A stretch of DNA of 64,000 bases from Pseudomonas sp. (GTDB lineage: Bacteria > Pseudomonadota > Gammaproteobacteria > Pseudomonadales > Pseudomonadaceae): NCBI RefSeq assembly GCF_030150285.1, contig NZ_JASLGE010000094.1, positions 1 through 64,000 on the forward strand. The letters run 5' to 3'. The position numbers were made by a program, and so were the translations under genes. The stretch's first letter is position 1. Each line of letters starts with the position of its first letter. Shown here piece after piece: positions 43,740 to 51,663 of the stretch. The notes beneath the pieces were generated by a model that was given only the letters and a program-made list of their open reading frames with translations, did not search any database and was not told where the DNA came from.

Positions 43740-44690
43740 TTAAAGCACAAGCGGCAAATGCAAGGTGACAATTTGACGCTTTTTCAAGCGGGTTTCAAAC
43801 TCGCCCGGGTCGTGAATCAGCACGTCTTGCCCGGCGAATGCCTGAGCGGCGATCAGGCGTGACAGCCAGAACCGGACGCACGCGACGCGCAACAGGGTTG
43901 GCCACAACTCGGCTTCACTCGCGGTAAACGGCCGTAATGCGGCGTACGCGCCCAACAAGGCACGTGCCCGTGGGGCGTCAATCGTACCTTCGTCATCCGC
44001 GCACCAATCGTTCAATGCAATGGCCACGTCGTACAGCATGGGGCCAGAACAGGCGTTGTAAAAGTCGATCAGCCCGGTCAGGTGCGTGCCTTCAAACATG
44101 GCATTATCGCGAAACAGATCACCGTGCAAGTTGGCCTGTGGCAGCGCGAGAATTTGCGACTTGTGTTCTGTAATTTCGTCCAGCGCGTGCTTCAGCAAAT
44201 CAGCGGACTCTGGCTGCAAGCCTGCTATCTGTGCAGGGCCTTCAGCCAGCATCCAGTCCAGGCCACGGTCGGTTTTGCGTACAAGCACTTTGTCGCGGGT
44301 GGCCAGGTGCAAATGGCCGAGCAGATCACCGACCTGGGCGCAATGCTGCGCATTGGCGACGCGAATATGCTTGCCTGCCAGGCGGGGTTGCAGCAGCGCC
44401 GGCTTGCCTTTGAGGTCGCGCAAGGCCACGCCGTCTTGAGTGCGCAAGGCATAAGGCACCGGCAGGTCGGCCTCGTGCAGCACATCCAACAGGTCGATAA
44501 AAAACGGCATTTCGTCGACTGGACCGCGCTCAACCAGTGTCAGGACAAACTCTCCCTTCTCCAGGCTGATGAAGTAGTTGGTGTTTTCGCTACCCGCGGC
44601 AATCCCCTGGAAGTCCAGCAGGCGGCCAAGCCCGTAAGGCGCAAGAAAAGTGTCCAGCTCGGGGCGAGTCAGGGGGGTGAATACAGACAT
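43740..44690 (-). CDS. thrB: Homoserine kinase (ThrB, APH-like type)
   Basis: A 316-residue enzyme of the choline/aminoglycoside-kinase fold that phosphorylates homoserine in threonine synthesis in Pseudomonas; it is unrelated to the GHMP-type ThrB of E. coli. It begins MSVFTPLTRPELDTFL and contains the catalytic motif ANLHGDLFRDNAMF near 187-200 and the magnesium-binding LIDFYNAC near 208-215. It is downstream of the DUF2782 gene on the same strand, with a GGCACCGC/GCGGTGCC hairpin but no T run between them. Confidence 0.93.
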   Translation of the reverse strand: MSVFTPLTRPELDTFLAPYGLGRLLDFQGIAAGSENTNYFISLEKGEFVLTLVERGPVDEMPFFIDLLDVLHEADLPVPYALRTQDGVALRDLKGKPALLQPRLAGKHIRVANAQHCAQVGDLLGHLHLATRDKVLVRKTDRGLDWMLAEGPAQIAGLQPESADLLKHALDEITEHKSQILALPQANLHGDLFRDNAMFEGTHLTGLIDFYNACSGPMLYDVAIALNDWCADDEGTIDAPRARALLGAYAALRPFTASEAELWPTLLRVACVRFWLSRLIAAQAFAGQDVLIHDPGEFETRLKKRQIVTLHLPLVL

Positions 44691-44710
44691 GGTTTAAAAC
44701 TGCCAGTACG

Positions 44711-44732
44711 GGCACCGCGTTGAGGCGGTGCC
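44711..44732. other. Stable hairpin between the DUF2782 gene and thrB
   Basis: An exact 8-base-pair GGCACCGC/GCGGTGCC stem with a 6-base loop. No T run follows in either direction, so it looks like an mRNA processing or stability element rather than a terminator. Confidence 0.45.
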
Positions 44733-44748
44733 GATTAAAGTTAAGACG

Positions 44749-45039
44749 CTACTTCCACTCGAAGATTTTCCACGAAGGAATCAGCATATCCGGCTGGTCG
44801 GAACGGATGTAATTGGCATCGGTGCCATCAGCGCGTACCAAAAAGTACGGTTTGCCCCCTTTTGGGGTGACCTTGATGGCATACAGGAACCCGTTTTGAC
44901 GATATTCCTGAATGGTTTTGTCGCCTTCCGTGCGAATGGTGACATCCGGGTCTGCGGACGGGGCGTCATCTGCCGCGAAGGTTACCAGCGGAATGGCTGC
45001 AATCAAGCCGGTGAGCAACAGGCGATTAAGTGTGCGCAT
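44749..45039 (-). CDS. DUF2782 domain-containing exported protein
   Basis: A 96-residue periplasmic protein with a signal peptide (about 1-22, TLNRLLLTGLIAAIPLVTFA). The mature part matches the DUF2782 pattern: VTIRTEGDKTIQEYRQNGFLYAIKVTPKGGKPYFLV. It always accompanies thrB and polA in Pseudomonas and has no known role. AAGG lies near ATG. It is divergent from polA with 74 bases between start codons. Confidence 0.85.
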   Translation of the reverse strand: MRTLNRLLLTGLIAAIPLVTFAADDAPSADPDVTIRTEGDKTIQEYRQNGFLYAIKVTPKGGKPYFLVRADGTDANYIRSDQPDMLIPSWKIFEWK

Positions 45040-45113
45040 GATAACCTTGTCCCTTTGTCGTCATTGGTCCGGACATTCTAGCGCCGGACTCGCCGAAAAG
45101 GTTGATCCTGCTC

Positions 45114-47885
45114 ATGAGCCAAGCTCCCCTCGTCCTGGTGGACGGTTCTTCATATCTGTATCGCGCTTTCCATGCGCTGCCACCGCTGACCACGTCCAAA
45201 GGGCTGCCAACGGGTGCCGTGAAGGGCGTGTTGAACATGCTGAAAAGTCTGCGCAAGCAGTACCCGGACAGCCCTTTCGCGGTCGTGTTCGACGCCAAGG
45301 GCGGGACATTTCGCGATGACATGTACGCCGAGTACAAGGCCAATCGCCCCAGCATGCCCGATGACATGCGGGTGCAAATCGAGCCGTTGCACGCCAGTGT
45401 GATTGCGTTGGGCTTTCCGTTGCTGTGCGTTGAAGGCGTTGAGGCGGACGATGTGATCGGTACGCTGGCCCGCAGCAGCGCCGCGGCCGACCGCCCGGTC
45501 GTGATCTCGACCGGTGACAAGGACATGGCGCAACTGGTGGATGGCCACATCACGCTGGTCAACACCATGACCGGCAGCGTCATGGACGTAGAGGGCGTGA
45601 AAGAAAAGTTCGGTGTCTCCCCCGAGCAGATCATTGACTACCTCGCCCTGATGGGCGATTCGTCCGACAACATTCCGGGTGTTCCGGGCATTGGCCCCAA
45701 GACGGCGTCTGGCCTGTTGGTGGGCGTGGGTGGCGGCCTAACCGACCTCTACGAAAAGCTTGATATCGTGCCGACGTTGCCCATACGAGGCGCTAAAAAC
45801 TTGCCGGCCAAGCTCGAAGAACACCGGGAAATGGCGTTCTTGTCGTATCAGTTGGCTACGATCAAGGTCGATGTACCGCTGGACATTGGCCTGGAGGACT
45901 TGCACCTCAAAGACCAGGATTGTGAAAAGCTGATTGAGCTGTACACCGAGCTGGAATTCAAAAGCTGGATCGCGGAGGTCGAGCGGGAAGCCAAGCGTGC
46001 GGGCCAGGTGATCGCTCAGGAAGCACCGGCGGCTGCGGCCGAAGAAACTCAAGTGCAGTACGAAACGATTCTGGATCAGGCGCGTTTCGACGTATGGCTG
46101 AAGAAGCTCAAGGATGCGCCGCTGATCGCTTTTGATACCGAAACCACCGGTCTCGATGCGCAGCAAGCGCAATTGGTGGGCTTGTCATTCGCGGTCAAGC
46201 CGGGTGAGGCGGCCTACCTTCCGTTGACGCACTCTTATATGGGCGTACCCGATCAACTGGACCGCGACACGGTTTTGCTCGCCCTTAAGCCCCTGCTGGA
46301 AGACCCGGCCAAAGCGAAGGTCGGTCAGCACGCCAAGTTCGACATCAATATTTTGGCCAACTGTGCCATTGGGGGTGATCCCGCCTGCGCAATCACGGTT
46401 CAGGGCGTGGCGTTCGATACCATGCTGGAGTCTTATGTGCTCGACTCTACCGCCACGCGTCATGACATGGACAGTTTGGCGCAGAAGTACCTGGGCATTA
46501 CGACCACCAGCTTCCAGGATATTGCGGGTAAAGGTGCCAAGCAGCTGACATTCGACCAGATCTCACTGGAGCAAGCCGGCCCGTATGCGGCTGAAGACGC
46601 CGATGTCACCCTGCGTTTACACCATGCGCTGAGCGAAAAACTGGCCGCGATTCCTAGTTTGAACACGGTTCTTACGGATATAGAGATGCCGCTGGTACCC
46701 GTATTGGCGCGCATTGAGCGCCAAGGGGCGCTGGTCGATGCCAACCTGCTGGGTGTGCAGAGTGTTGAGCTGGGCGACAAATTGGTCGCGCTTGAACGTG
46801 AGGCCTTTGAAATTGCGGGCGAAGAATTCAACCTCAGTTCGCCAAAACAATTGGGCGTGATCCTGTACGAAAAATTGGGCCTGCCGATTATCAGCAAGAC
46901 GGCCAAAGGTCAGCCTTCTACCGCTGAAGCCGTCTTGGCCGAGCTGGCTGAACAGGACTTCCCCCTGCCGAAGGTGTTGATGCAGTACCGCTCAATGAGC
47001 AAGCTCAAGAGCACCTACACCGATCGCCTGCCTGAGCAGATCAACCCACGAACAGGTCGCATTCACACGTCCTACCATCAAGCCGTCACGGCCACCGGAC
47101 GCCTGTCATCCAGTGATCCAAACCTGCAGAACATTCCGATTCGTACAGCCGAAGGCCGCCGGATTCGTCAGGCGTTCGTGGCACCTAAAGGCTACAAGCT
47201 GCTGGCCGCCGACTACTCGCAAATTGAGCTGCGCATCATGGCGCACTTGGCCAAGGACGAAGGCTTGCTGCATGCCTTCCGCAACAACCTGGACGTGCAC
47301 AAGGCCACTGCGGCCGAAGTGTTTGGGGTTGAGTTGGACGCTGTCACTACCGACCAGCGCCGCAGTGCCAAGGCGATCAACTTCGGGCTGATCTATGGCA
47401 TGAGCGCCTTTGGCCTGGCCAAGCAGATTGGTGTCGACCGCAAGCAGTCTCAGGCGTACATCGACCGTTATTTCGCGCGCTACCCGGGCGTGTTGGACTA
47501 CATGGAACGCACCCGCACTCAAGCGGCTGAGCAGGGTTATGTCGAGACCATTTTCGGTCGTCGCCTGTACCTGCCTGACATCAACGCGAAGAACCCGGCC
47601 TTGCGCAAGGGAGCCGAGCGCACCGCGATCAACGCACCGATGCAAGGGACCGCCGCCGACATCATCAAGAAAGCGATGGTGGCGGTGGATCACTGGCTGA
47701 GCGCGTCCGGCCTTGATGCCCGCGTCATCCTGCAAGTGCACGATGAATTGGTGCTTGAGGTGCGTGAAGACCTGGTTGACCAGGTGCGCGATGAGATCCG
47801 CGTCCACATGAGTGAAGCGGCGACACTTGAAGTGCCGCTGGTGGTTGAGGTGGGGGTTGGCAACAACTGGGATGAGGCGCACTAA
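45114..47885 (+). CDS. polA: DNA polymerase I
   Basis: A 923-residue repair and primer-removal polymerase. The N-terminal 5'-3' nuclease domain (about 1-290) begins LVLVDGSSYLYRAFHA. The 3'-5' proofreading domain (about 315-520) keeps its metal residues in FDTETTGLD, so proofreading looks intact. The polymerase domain has DYSQIELRIMAH (motif A), RRSAKAINFGLIYGM (motif B) and VHDELVLEV (motif C). I chose ATG 45114, which gives MSQAPLVLVDG; the TTG at 45102 sits on the ribosome site itself. ersA follows. Confidence 0.97.
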   Translation: MSQAPLVLVDGSSYLYRAFHALPPLTTSKGLPTGAVKGVLNMLKSLRKQYPDSPFAVVFDAKGGTFRDDMYAEYKANRPSMPDDMRVQIEPLHASVIALGFPLLCVEGVEADDVIGTLARSSAAADRPVVISTGDKDMAQLVDGHITLVNTMTGSVMDVEGVKEKFGVSPEQIIDYLALMGDSSDNIPGVPGIGPKTASGLLVGVGGGLTDLYEKLDIVPTLPIRGAKNLPAKLEEHREMAFLSYQLATIKVDVPLDIGLEDLHLKDQDCEKLIELYTELEFKSWIAEVEREAKRAGQVIAQEAPAAAAEETQVQYETILDQARFDVWLKKLKDAPLIAFDTETTGLDAQQAQLVGLSFAVKPGEAAYLPLTHSYMGVPDQLDRDTVLLALKPLLEDPAKAKVGQHAKFDINILANCAIGGDPACAITVQGVAFDTMLESYVLDSTATRHDMDSLAQKYLGITTTSFQDIAGKGAKQLTFDQISLEQAGPYAAEDADVTLRLHHALSEKLAAIPSLNTVLTDIEMPLVPVLARIERQGALVDANLLGVQSVELGDKLVALEREAFEIAGEEFNLSSPKQLGVILYEKLGLPIISKTAKGQPSTAEAVLAELAEQDFPLPKVLMQYRSMSKLKSTYTDRLPEQINPRTGRIHTSYHQAVTATGRLSSSDPNLQNIPIRTAEGRRIRQAFVAPKGYKLLAADYSQIELRIMAHLAKDEGLLHAFRNNLDVHKATAAEVFGVELDAVTTDQRRSAKAINFGLIYGMSAFGLAKQIGVDRKQSQAYIDRYFARYPGVLDYMERTRTQAAEQGYVETIFGRRLYLPDINAKNPALRKGAERTAINAPMQGTAADIIKKAMVAVDHWLSASGLDARVILQVHDELVLEVREDLVDQVRDEIRVHMSEAATLEVPLVVEVGVGNNWDEAH

Positions 47886-47971
47886 GCCTCAGCGCTTGCC
47901 GGGATGAAGCCAGAGCCTGCAGCCAGCGATGCTGCAGGCCTGCTTTGTTCCTCAGGTCTTGCAAGGCTCAG

Positions 47972-47999
47972 GAACTAAATCAGCGAAGCACCAGTCAGA
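47972..47999 (+). promoter_or_regulatory. AlgU (sigma-22)-type promoter of ersA
   Basis: GAACTA (47972-47977) and TCAGA (47995-47999) are separated by 17 bases, close to the AlgU/RpoE consensus GAACTT-N16/17-TCTGA. It is placed to start transcription at about 48005-48007. The P. aeruginosa ersA promoter is known to depend on sigma-22. Confidence 0.75.
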
Positions 48000-48005
48000 G
48001 TCTTT

Positions 48006-48136
48006 GAATGGCGATGAAGCCCTTCAAGCTCCTGATAGTTGTGTTAAGTGTTGGCAGATAGCTGAACCTCGCCCTAGCGGTTCAGTCCTTGAACCCCGAA
48101 CTTCCCCCTCCCCCTATGAAGTCCGGGGTTTTTTTT
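48006..48136 (+). ncRNA. ersA: ErsA small RNA (Spot 42-position sRNA)
   Basis: A roughly 131-base RNA between polA and engB, the position of ErsA in P. aeruginosa (132 bases) and of Spot 42 in enterics. It contains a hairpin CTGAACC/GGTTCAG (48062-48085) and then a terminator hairpin whose 15-base loop is almost all C (CCCCCTCCCCCTATG), a candidate seed for ribosome sites. ErsA in P. aeruginosa acts with Hfq under envelope stress and represses algC and oprD. algC is at 4.6 kb in this window. The 5' end is placed from the promoter; identity rests on locus, length, promoter type and C-rich loop. Confidence 0.82.
48092..48136 (+). terminator. Intrinsic terminator of ersA
   Basis: AACCCCG-A-ACTT pairs with AAGT-C-CGGGGTT around a C-rich loop and ends in a T run (48129-48136). 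It lies between ersA and the convergent engB. Confidence 0.92.
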
Positions 48137-48148
48137 GCCCGTTATTTG

Positions 48149-48793
48149 TTACTCGCCGGCGTCTTCTTCGCCCTTGTTGGGCAGTTCCAACCAATTGGCA
48201 AGCACGGTGTAGGCTTCTTCCAGGCCCAGGCGTTTCGGGGCCGAGAACATCTGGATGGTGATTGCATCGCCCCAGCCCTTACGAATTTGCGACTGCACTT
48301 TCAGCAGTTCGCCCTTGGCTGCGCCGTAAGTCAATTTGTCGGCCTTGGTCAACAAAATATGCATCGGCATGCCGCTTTGCACGGCCCAGTCGAGCATCAG
48401 CTTGTCGAAGTCCGTCATGGGATGACGAATATCCATCATCAGAATCAGACCTTTGAGGCTTTCCCGACTGCCCAGGTAGGCTTCCAGGTGGCGTTGCCAG
48501 TGCAGTTTTAGCGGGATAGGTACCTTGGCATAGCCATAACCTGGCAAGTCGACCAGGCGACGGTCTTCATCCAGCTGGAAGAAGTTCAGCAGTTGGGTAC
48601 GGCCTGGCGTCTTCGAAGTGCGGGCCAGGCTGGCGTGGGTCAAGGTGTTCAGTGCACTGGATTTACCCGCGTTGGAACGGCCGGCAAACGCCACTTCGAA
48701 GCCTGCGTCGTCGGGGCATTGATCGACTTTGGCTGCGCTGAGCATGAATTTAGCCTGTTGGCACAGACCGAGGATGGGGTTCTTGAGTTGCAT
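48149..48793 (-). CDS. engB: Ribosome biogenesis GTPase EngB/YsxC (YihA)
   Basis: An essential GTPase in large ribosomal subunit assembly. The 214-residue protein has G1 GRSNAGKSS near 35-43, the GRTQLLNFF (G2) region, G3 DLPGYGYAKV near 83, G4 TKADK near 150 and G5 SAPKRLG near 180. I chose ATG 48793, which gives MQLKNPILGL; the frame stays open for 55 more codons but that part is not conserved. It is convergent with ersA. Confidence 0.94.
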   Translation of the reverse strand: MQLKNPILGLCQQAKFMLSAAKVDQCPDDAGFEVAFAGRSNAGKSSALNTLTHASLARTSKTPGRTQLLNFFQLDEDRRLVDLPGYGYAKVPIPLKLHWQRHLEAYLGSRESLKGLILMMDIRHPMTDFDKLMLDWAVQSGMPMHILLTKADKLTYGAAKGELLKVQSQIRKGWGDAITIQMFSAPKRLGLEEAYTVLANWLELPNKGEEDAGE

Positions 48794-48984
48794 GGGGTTT
48801 CCGATGTGAGCGGTGCCAGGAATGGACACGGCAAGCGGTGTCGTTTCCGTTTCAGTAGCGCCAGTATATAATGCCGCAGATTTTGTGTGCGCTTTGTCCC
48901 AGCGAAGGATGAAGAATACGGGAGCGATAGACCCAGGTTGCGCATTAGAACGCAGCAAGCTCCCAACCCTGAAACGGTCGTTTT

Positions 48985-49274
48985 ATGACGAAATGGCTGC
49001 TTGCTGCCGGTGCCTTGATGCCACTTTAACAGCGCTCAGGCTACACAGGATCCGGAAGCCGTGTACAACCGCGTTTGTTTTGTCTGCCATGCAGGTCCGC
49101 TATCAACGGCACCGAAGTCGGGTGAGCCGCAAGCCAAGGCCAGGGTTGGAGCAAGGTACGCAGATGCCGGTACGGCACGAGACCAGGGTTTACAAGGCGA
49201 TGCCGCCGCGTGGTTTGTGCATGGACTGCAGTGTCGAGGATTACCGACCTATCATCCACAGGATGAACGAGTAA
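48985..49274 (+). pseudogene. Cytochrome c5-family gene with two frameshifts
   Basis: Three consecutive frames together spell a small exported c-type cytochrome. Frame 1 gives the signal MTKWLLAAGALMPL and stops at 49027-49029. Frame 2 continues NSAQATQDPEAVYNRV and CFVCHAGPLSTAPKSG, with an intact heme CxxCH. Frame 3 supplies YKAMPPRGLCMDCSVEDY and a stop at 49274. Removing one base near 49024-49030 and one near 49115-49140 would restore a 95-residue protein. The intact homologue precedes cytochrome c4 in other Pseudomonas. Either the gene is dead or the assembly has two errors here. Confidence 0.78.
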
Positions 49275-49319
49275 GCCCGGCCCATAACTCTTAACCCTTA
49301 GCCGTAGTTGGATTAGCTG

Positions 49320-49940
49320 ATGAACAAATTACTCGTGAGTCTGCTGTTGACCTTGGGTGTCACCAGTGTTGCCCAGGCTGCAGGCACCGTGCTTGCAGGC
49401 GATGCTGCTGCAGGTCAGGCAAAAACCGCTGTATGCGCCGCGTGCCACGGGCCGGACGGCAACAGCATGGCCCCTAATTTCCCCAAGCTGGCCGGGCAAG
49501 GCGAGCGTTACCTGCTCAAGCAGTTGCACGATATTAAAGATGGCAAGCGCGTGGTGCTGGAAATGACCGGCCAACTGACCAACCTGAGCGATCAGGACCT
49601 TGCCGATATTGCCGCTTACTACGCCAGTCAAAAGAGCTCAGTGGGCGCTGCCGATCCTGCATTGGTTGAGCGCGGCCAGGCGCTGTTCCGTGGTGGGGAC
49701 ATTGAAAAGGGTTTGCCAGCTTGCATCGGCTGCCACTCACCTAACGGCCAAGGCAACATCGCCGCAGGGTTCCCGCATGTGGGCGGCCAGCACGCCAGTT
49801 ACATTGAAAAACAGCTTACCGACTTCCGTGAAGGCGATCGGACGAACGATTCCGATACGATGGTCATGCGCAGTATCGCCGCCAAGCTGAGTAACAAGGA
49901 CATCAAGGCGTTGGCCAGCTATATTCAAGGTCTGCACTAA
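49320..49940 (+). CDS. Diheme cytochrome c4
   Basis: A 206-residue periplasmic diheme cytochrome that carries electrons to terminal oxidases such as the cbb3 type. It has a signal peptide (about 1-20, ending AQA) and two homologous domains, each with a heme site: CAACHGPDG near 39-47 and CIGCHSPNG near 138-146. Downstream methionine ligands are likely in the LTNLSDQDLADIAAYY-type segments. It directly follows the broken c5-type gene and is ended by a clear terminator. Confidence 0.94.
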   Translation: MNKLLVSLLLTLGVTSVAQAAGTVLAGDAAAGQAKTAVCAACHGPDGNSMAPNFPKLAGQGERYLLKQLHDIKDGKRVVLEMTGQLTNLSDQDLADIAAYYASQKSSVGAADPALVERGQALFRGGDIEKGLPACIGCHSPNGQGNIAAGFPHVGGQHASYIEKQLTDFREGDRTNDSDTMVMRSIAAKLSNKDIKALASYIQGLH

Positions 49941-50019
49941 TGGTTTAGGCAATCCGTGTTTTCAGGGCTTCAGGCCTTGGGCCACGTTAACGATTGTTTA
50001 ATCTTTGAATGTGAACCTG

Positions 50020-50045
50020 AAAGGGCAGCTTGAGCTGCCCTTTTT
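50020..50045 (+). terminator. Intrinsic terminator of cytochrome c4 gene
   Basis: The stem AAGGGCAGCT/AGCTGCCCTT with a two-base loop, flanked by A and T5, lies 80 bases after the cytochrome c4 stop and just upstream of the dsbA promoter. Confidence 0.9.
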
Positions 50046-50069
50046 CATGTTCTGTGCCGTTACACTAAC

Positions 50070-50097
50070 GAACTCAAGCCGGATCGGACCTGTCTGA
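50070..50097 (+). promoter_or_regulatory. AlgU (sigma-22)-type promoter of dsbA
   Basis: GAACTC (50070-50075) and TCTGA (50093-50097) lie 17 bases apart, a close match to the AlgU consensus, about 45 bases before the dsbA start. dsbA belongs to the AlgU regulon in P. aeruginosa. Confidence 0.75.
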
Positions 50098-50141
50098 ATG
50101 CAGGTCACGTTAAAGCGACCTTATTTGCCCAGGAGTAAAGC

Positions 50142-50771
50142 ATGCGTAATCTGATTCTCAGCGCCGCACTCGTCAGTGCCAGCCTGTTTGGCATGAGCGC
50201 TCAAGCCGCCGAGCCGCTTGAAGCCGGTAAACAATATGTAGAGCTGAGTAGTGCCGTGCCGGTTGCCGTGCCTGGCAAAATCGAAGTGGTTGAGCTGTTC
50301 TGGTACGGCTGCCCGCATTGCTATGCGTTTGAGCCGACCATCAACCCGTGGGTAGAAAAACTCCCTTCTGATGTGAATTTTGTGCGTATTCCAGCCATGT
50401 TCGGTGGTATCTGGAATGTTCACGGCCAATTGTTCATTACCCTTGAAGCCATGGGCGTTGAGAACAAGGTCCATAAAGCGGTGTTCGAAGCGATCCACGG
50501 CGGTAAAAAGCTGGCAACGCCAGAGGAAATGGCTGAGTTCCTGTCAGGCGAAGGCGTCGACAAGGACAAATTCCTGAGCACCTACAACTCGTTCGCCGTT
50601 AAAGGCAAGGTTGAAGAGGCCAAGAAAAAAGCCCAGGCCTATCAGATCTCCGGAGTACCTACCCTGGTGGTCAATGGTAAATACCGCTTTGACCTCGGCA
50701 CCGCCGGTGGCCCTGAGGGCACGCTGAACGTGGCTGATCAACTGATCGCCAAAGAACGGGCGGCTAAATAA
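50142..50771 (+). CDS. dsbA: Thiol:disulphide interchange protein DsbA
   Basis: Periplasmic oxidase that introduces disulphide bonds into exported proteins and is reoxidised by DsbB. The 209-residue protein has a signal peptide (about 1-22, ending AQA), a thioredoxin fold with the active site CPHC in WYGCPHCYAFEP near 56-67, and the cis-Pro loop in QISGVPTLVVNG near 170-181. AGGAGTAAAGC precedes ATG. It sits behind an AlgU-type promoter and has a short gap to the next gene. Confidence 0.95.
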   Translation: MRNLILSAALVSASLFGMSAQAAEPLEAGKQYVELSSAVPVAVPGKIEVVELFWYGCPHCYAFEPTINPWVEKLPSDVNFVRIPAMFGGIWNVHGQLFITLEAMGVENKVHKAVFEAIHGGKKLATPEEMAEFLSGEGVDKDKFLSTYNSFAVKGKVEEAKKKAQAYQISGVPTLVVNGKYRFDLGTAGGPEGTLNVADQLIAKERAAK

Positions 50772-50784
50772 TCGGGTCTTTTCC

Positions 50785-51663
50785 ATGCGGCGCTGGAAGA
50801 ACGAACGAATCGTTGGCCTGCATGAGCCTCAGGTCAACGAAGATCATCTGGCAACCAGCGGGTTGCCGGAAGACCGACGGCTGCGTTTGCTCAGCTTCAA
50901 TATTCAGGTGGGTAACAGTACGCAAAGTTACCGCCACTACCTGACCCGCAGTTGGCAGCATGTGCTGCCGCATAAAGGCCGGGTCGGGAACCTGGACAAG
51001 ATAGGTGACCTGCTGAGCGATTTCGATCTCGTCGCTTTGCAGGAGGCCGACGGTGGCAGTCATCGATCGGGCTACATCAATCAGGTTAAATATTTGGCCC
51101 AGCAGGGCGAATTCCCTTACTGGTATCAACAACTCAATCGCAATCTTGGGCGTTTGGCGCAGCACAGTAACGGTGTGCTAAGCCGGTTACGTCCCTCTGC
51201 GATTGAAGATCACCCCCTGCCCGGCCCTGCTGGTCGTGGTGCCATTCTGGTGCGTTTCGGTGAGGGGGCCGATGCGCTGGTGGTCGTCATGATGCACCTC
51301 GCGCTGGGCGCTAAAACCCGAACCCTACAGTTGGGGTATGTGCGGGAGCTGATTGAGGGCTACCAGCATCAGGTCTTGATGGGAGATATGAACACCCACG
51401 CCAGCGACCTGCTGCAGGCCTCGCCGTTGCGCGACCTTGGGTTACTGGCACCGCAGACGGAGGCGACGTTCCCCAGTTGGCGTCCGCAGCGCTGCCTTGA
51501 CCATATTTTGCTAAGCCCCAGCCTGACCCTTGAGCGTGTACAAGTGCTGGACCAACCTATTTCCGACCATTTGCCTGTGGCAGTCGAAATCCGCCTGCCT
51601 GGCTCTGTGGGCGTCGATTCGCTACCGGCGTTGAGCCCTTCTGACGCTGAGTTCCCGGCATGA
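50785..51663 (+). CDS. Endonuclease/exonuclease/phosphatase family protein
   Basis: A 292-residue member of the EEP (DNase I-like) superfamily. It shows LRLLSFNIQVGN near 32-43 (metal-site Asn), VALQEADGGSHRSG near 80-93 (catalytic Glu), VMMHLALGAKTRTLQL near 170-185 (His), LMGDMNTHASD near 198-208 (Asp/Asn) and ISDHLPVAVEI near 265-275 (final Asp-His). All active-site residues are present. It may act on phospholipids, nucleic acids or sugar phosphates; substrate unknown. The start has no strong ribosome site. It overlaps the cyclase gene by ATGA. Confidence 0.85.
   Translation: MRRWKNERIVGLHEPQVNEDHLATSGLPEDRRLRLLSFNIQVGNSTQSYRHYLTRSWQHVLPHKGRVGNLDKIGDLLSDFDLVALQEADGGSHRSGYINQVKYLAQQGEFPYWYQQLNRNLGRLAQHSNGVLSRLRPSAIEDHPLPGPAGRGAILVRFGEGADALVVVMMHLALGAKTRTLQLGYVRELIEGYQHQVLMGDMNTHASDLLQASPLRDLGLLAPQTEATFPSWRPQRCLDHILLSPSLTLERVQVLDQPISDHLPVAVEIRLPGSVGVDSLPALSPSDAEFPA

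Noticed and set aside
43340..43743. Two similar short proteins beginning MLRSRPLKVAALRR
   Set aside because: They arise because the DNA itself is a tandem REP-bounded repeat; no ribosome site or homology is present.
48813..49274. 153-codon frame ending in PRGLCMDCS
   Set aside because: Only its last third belongs to the frameshifted cytochrome; the N-terminal part is out-of-frame sequence overlapping the engB upstream region.
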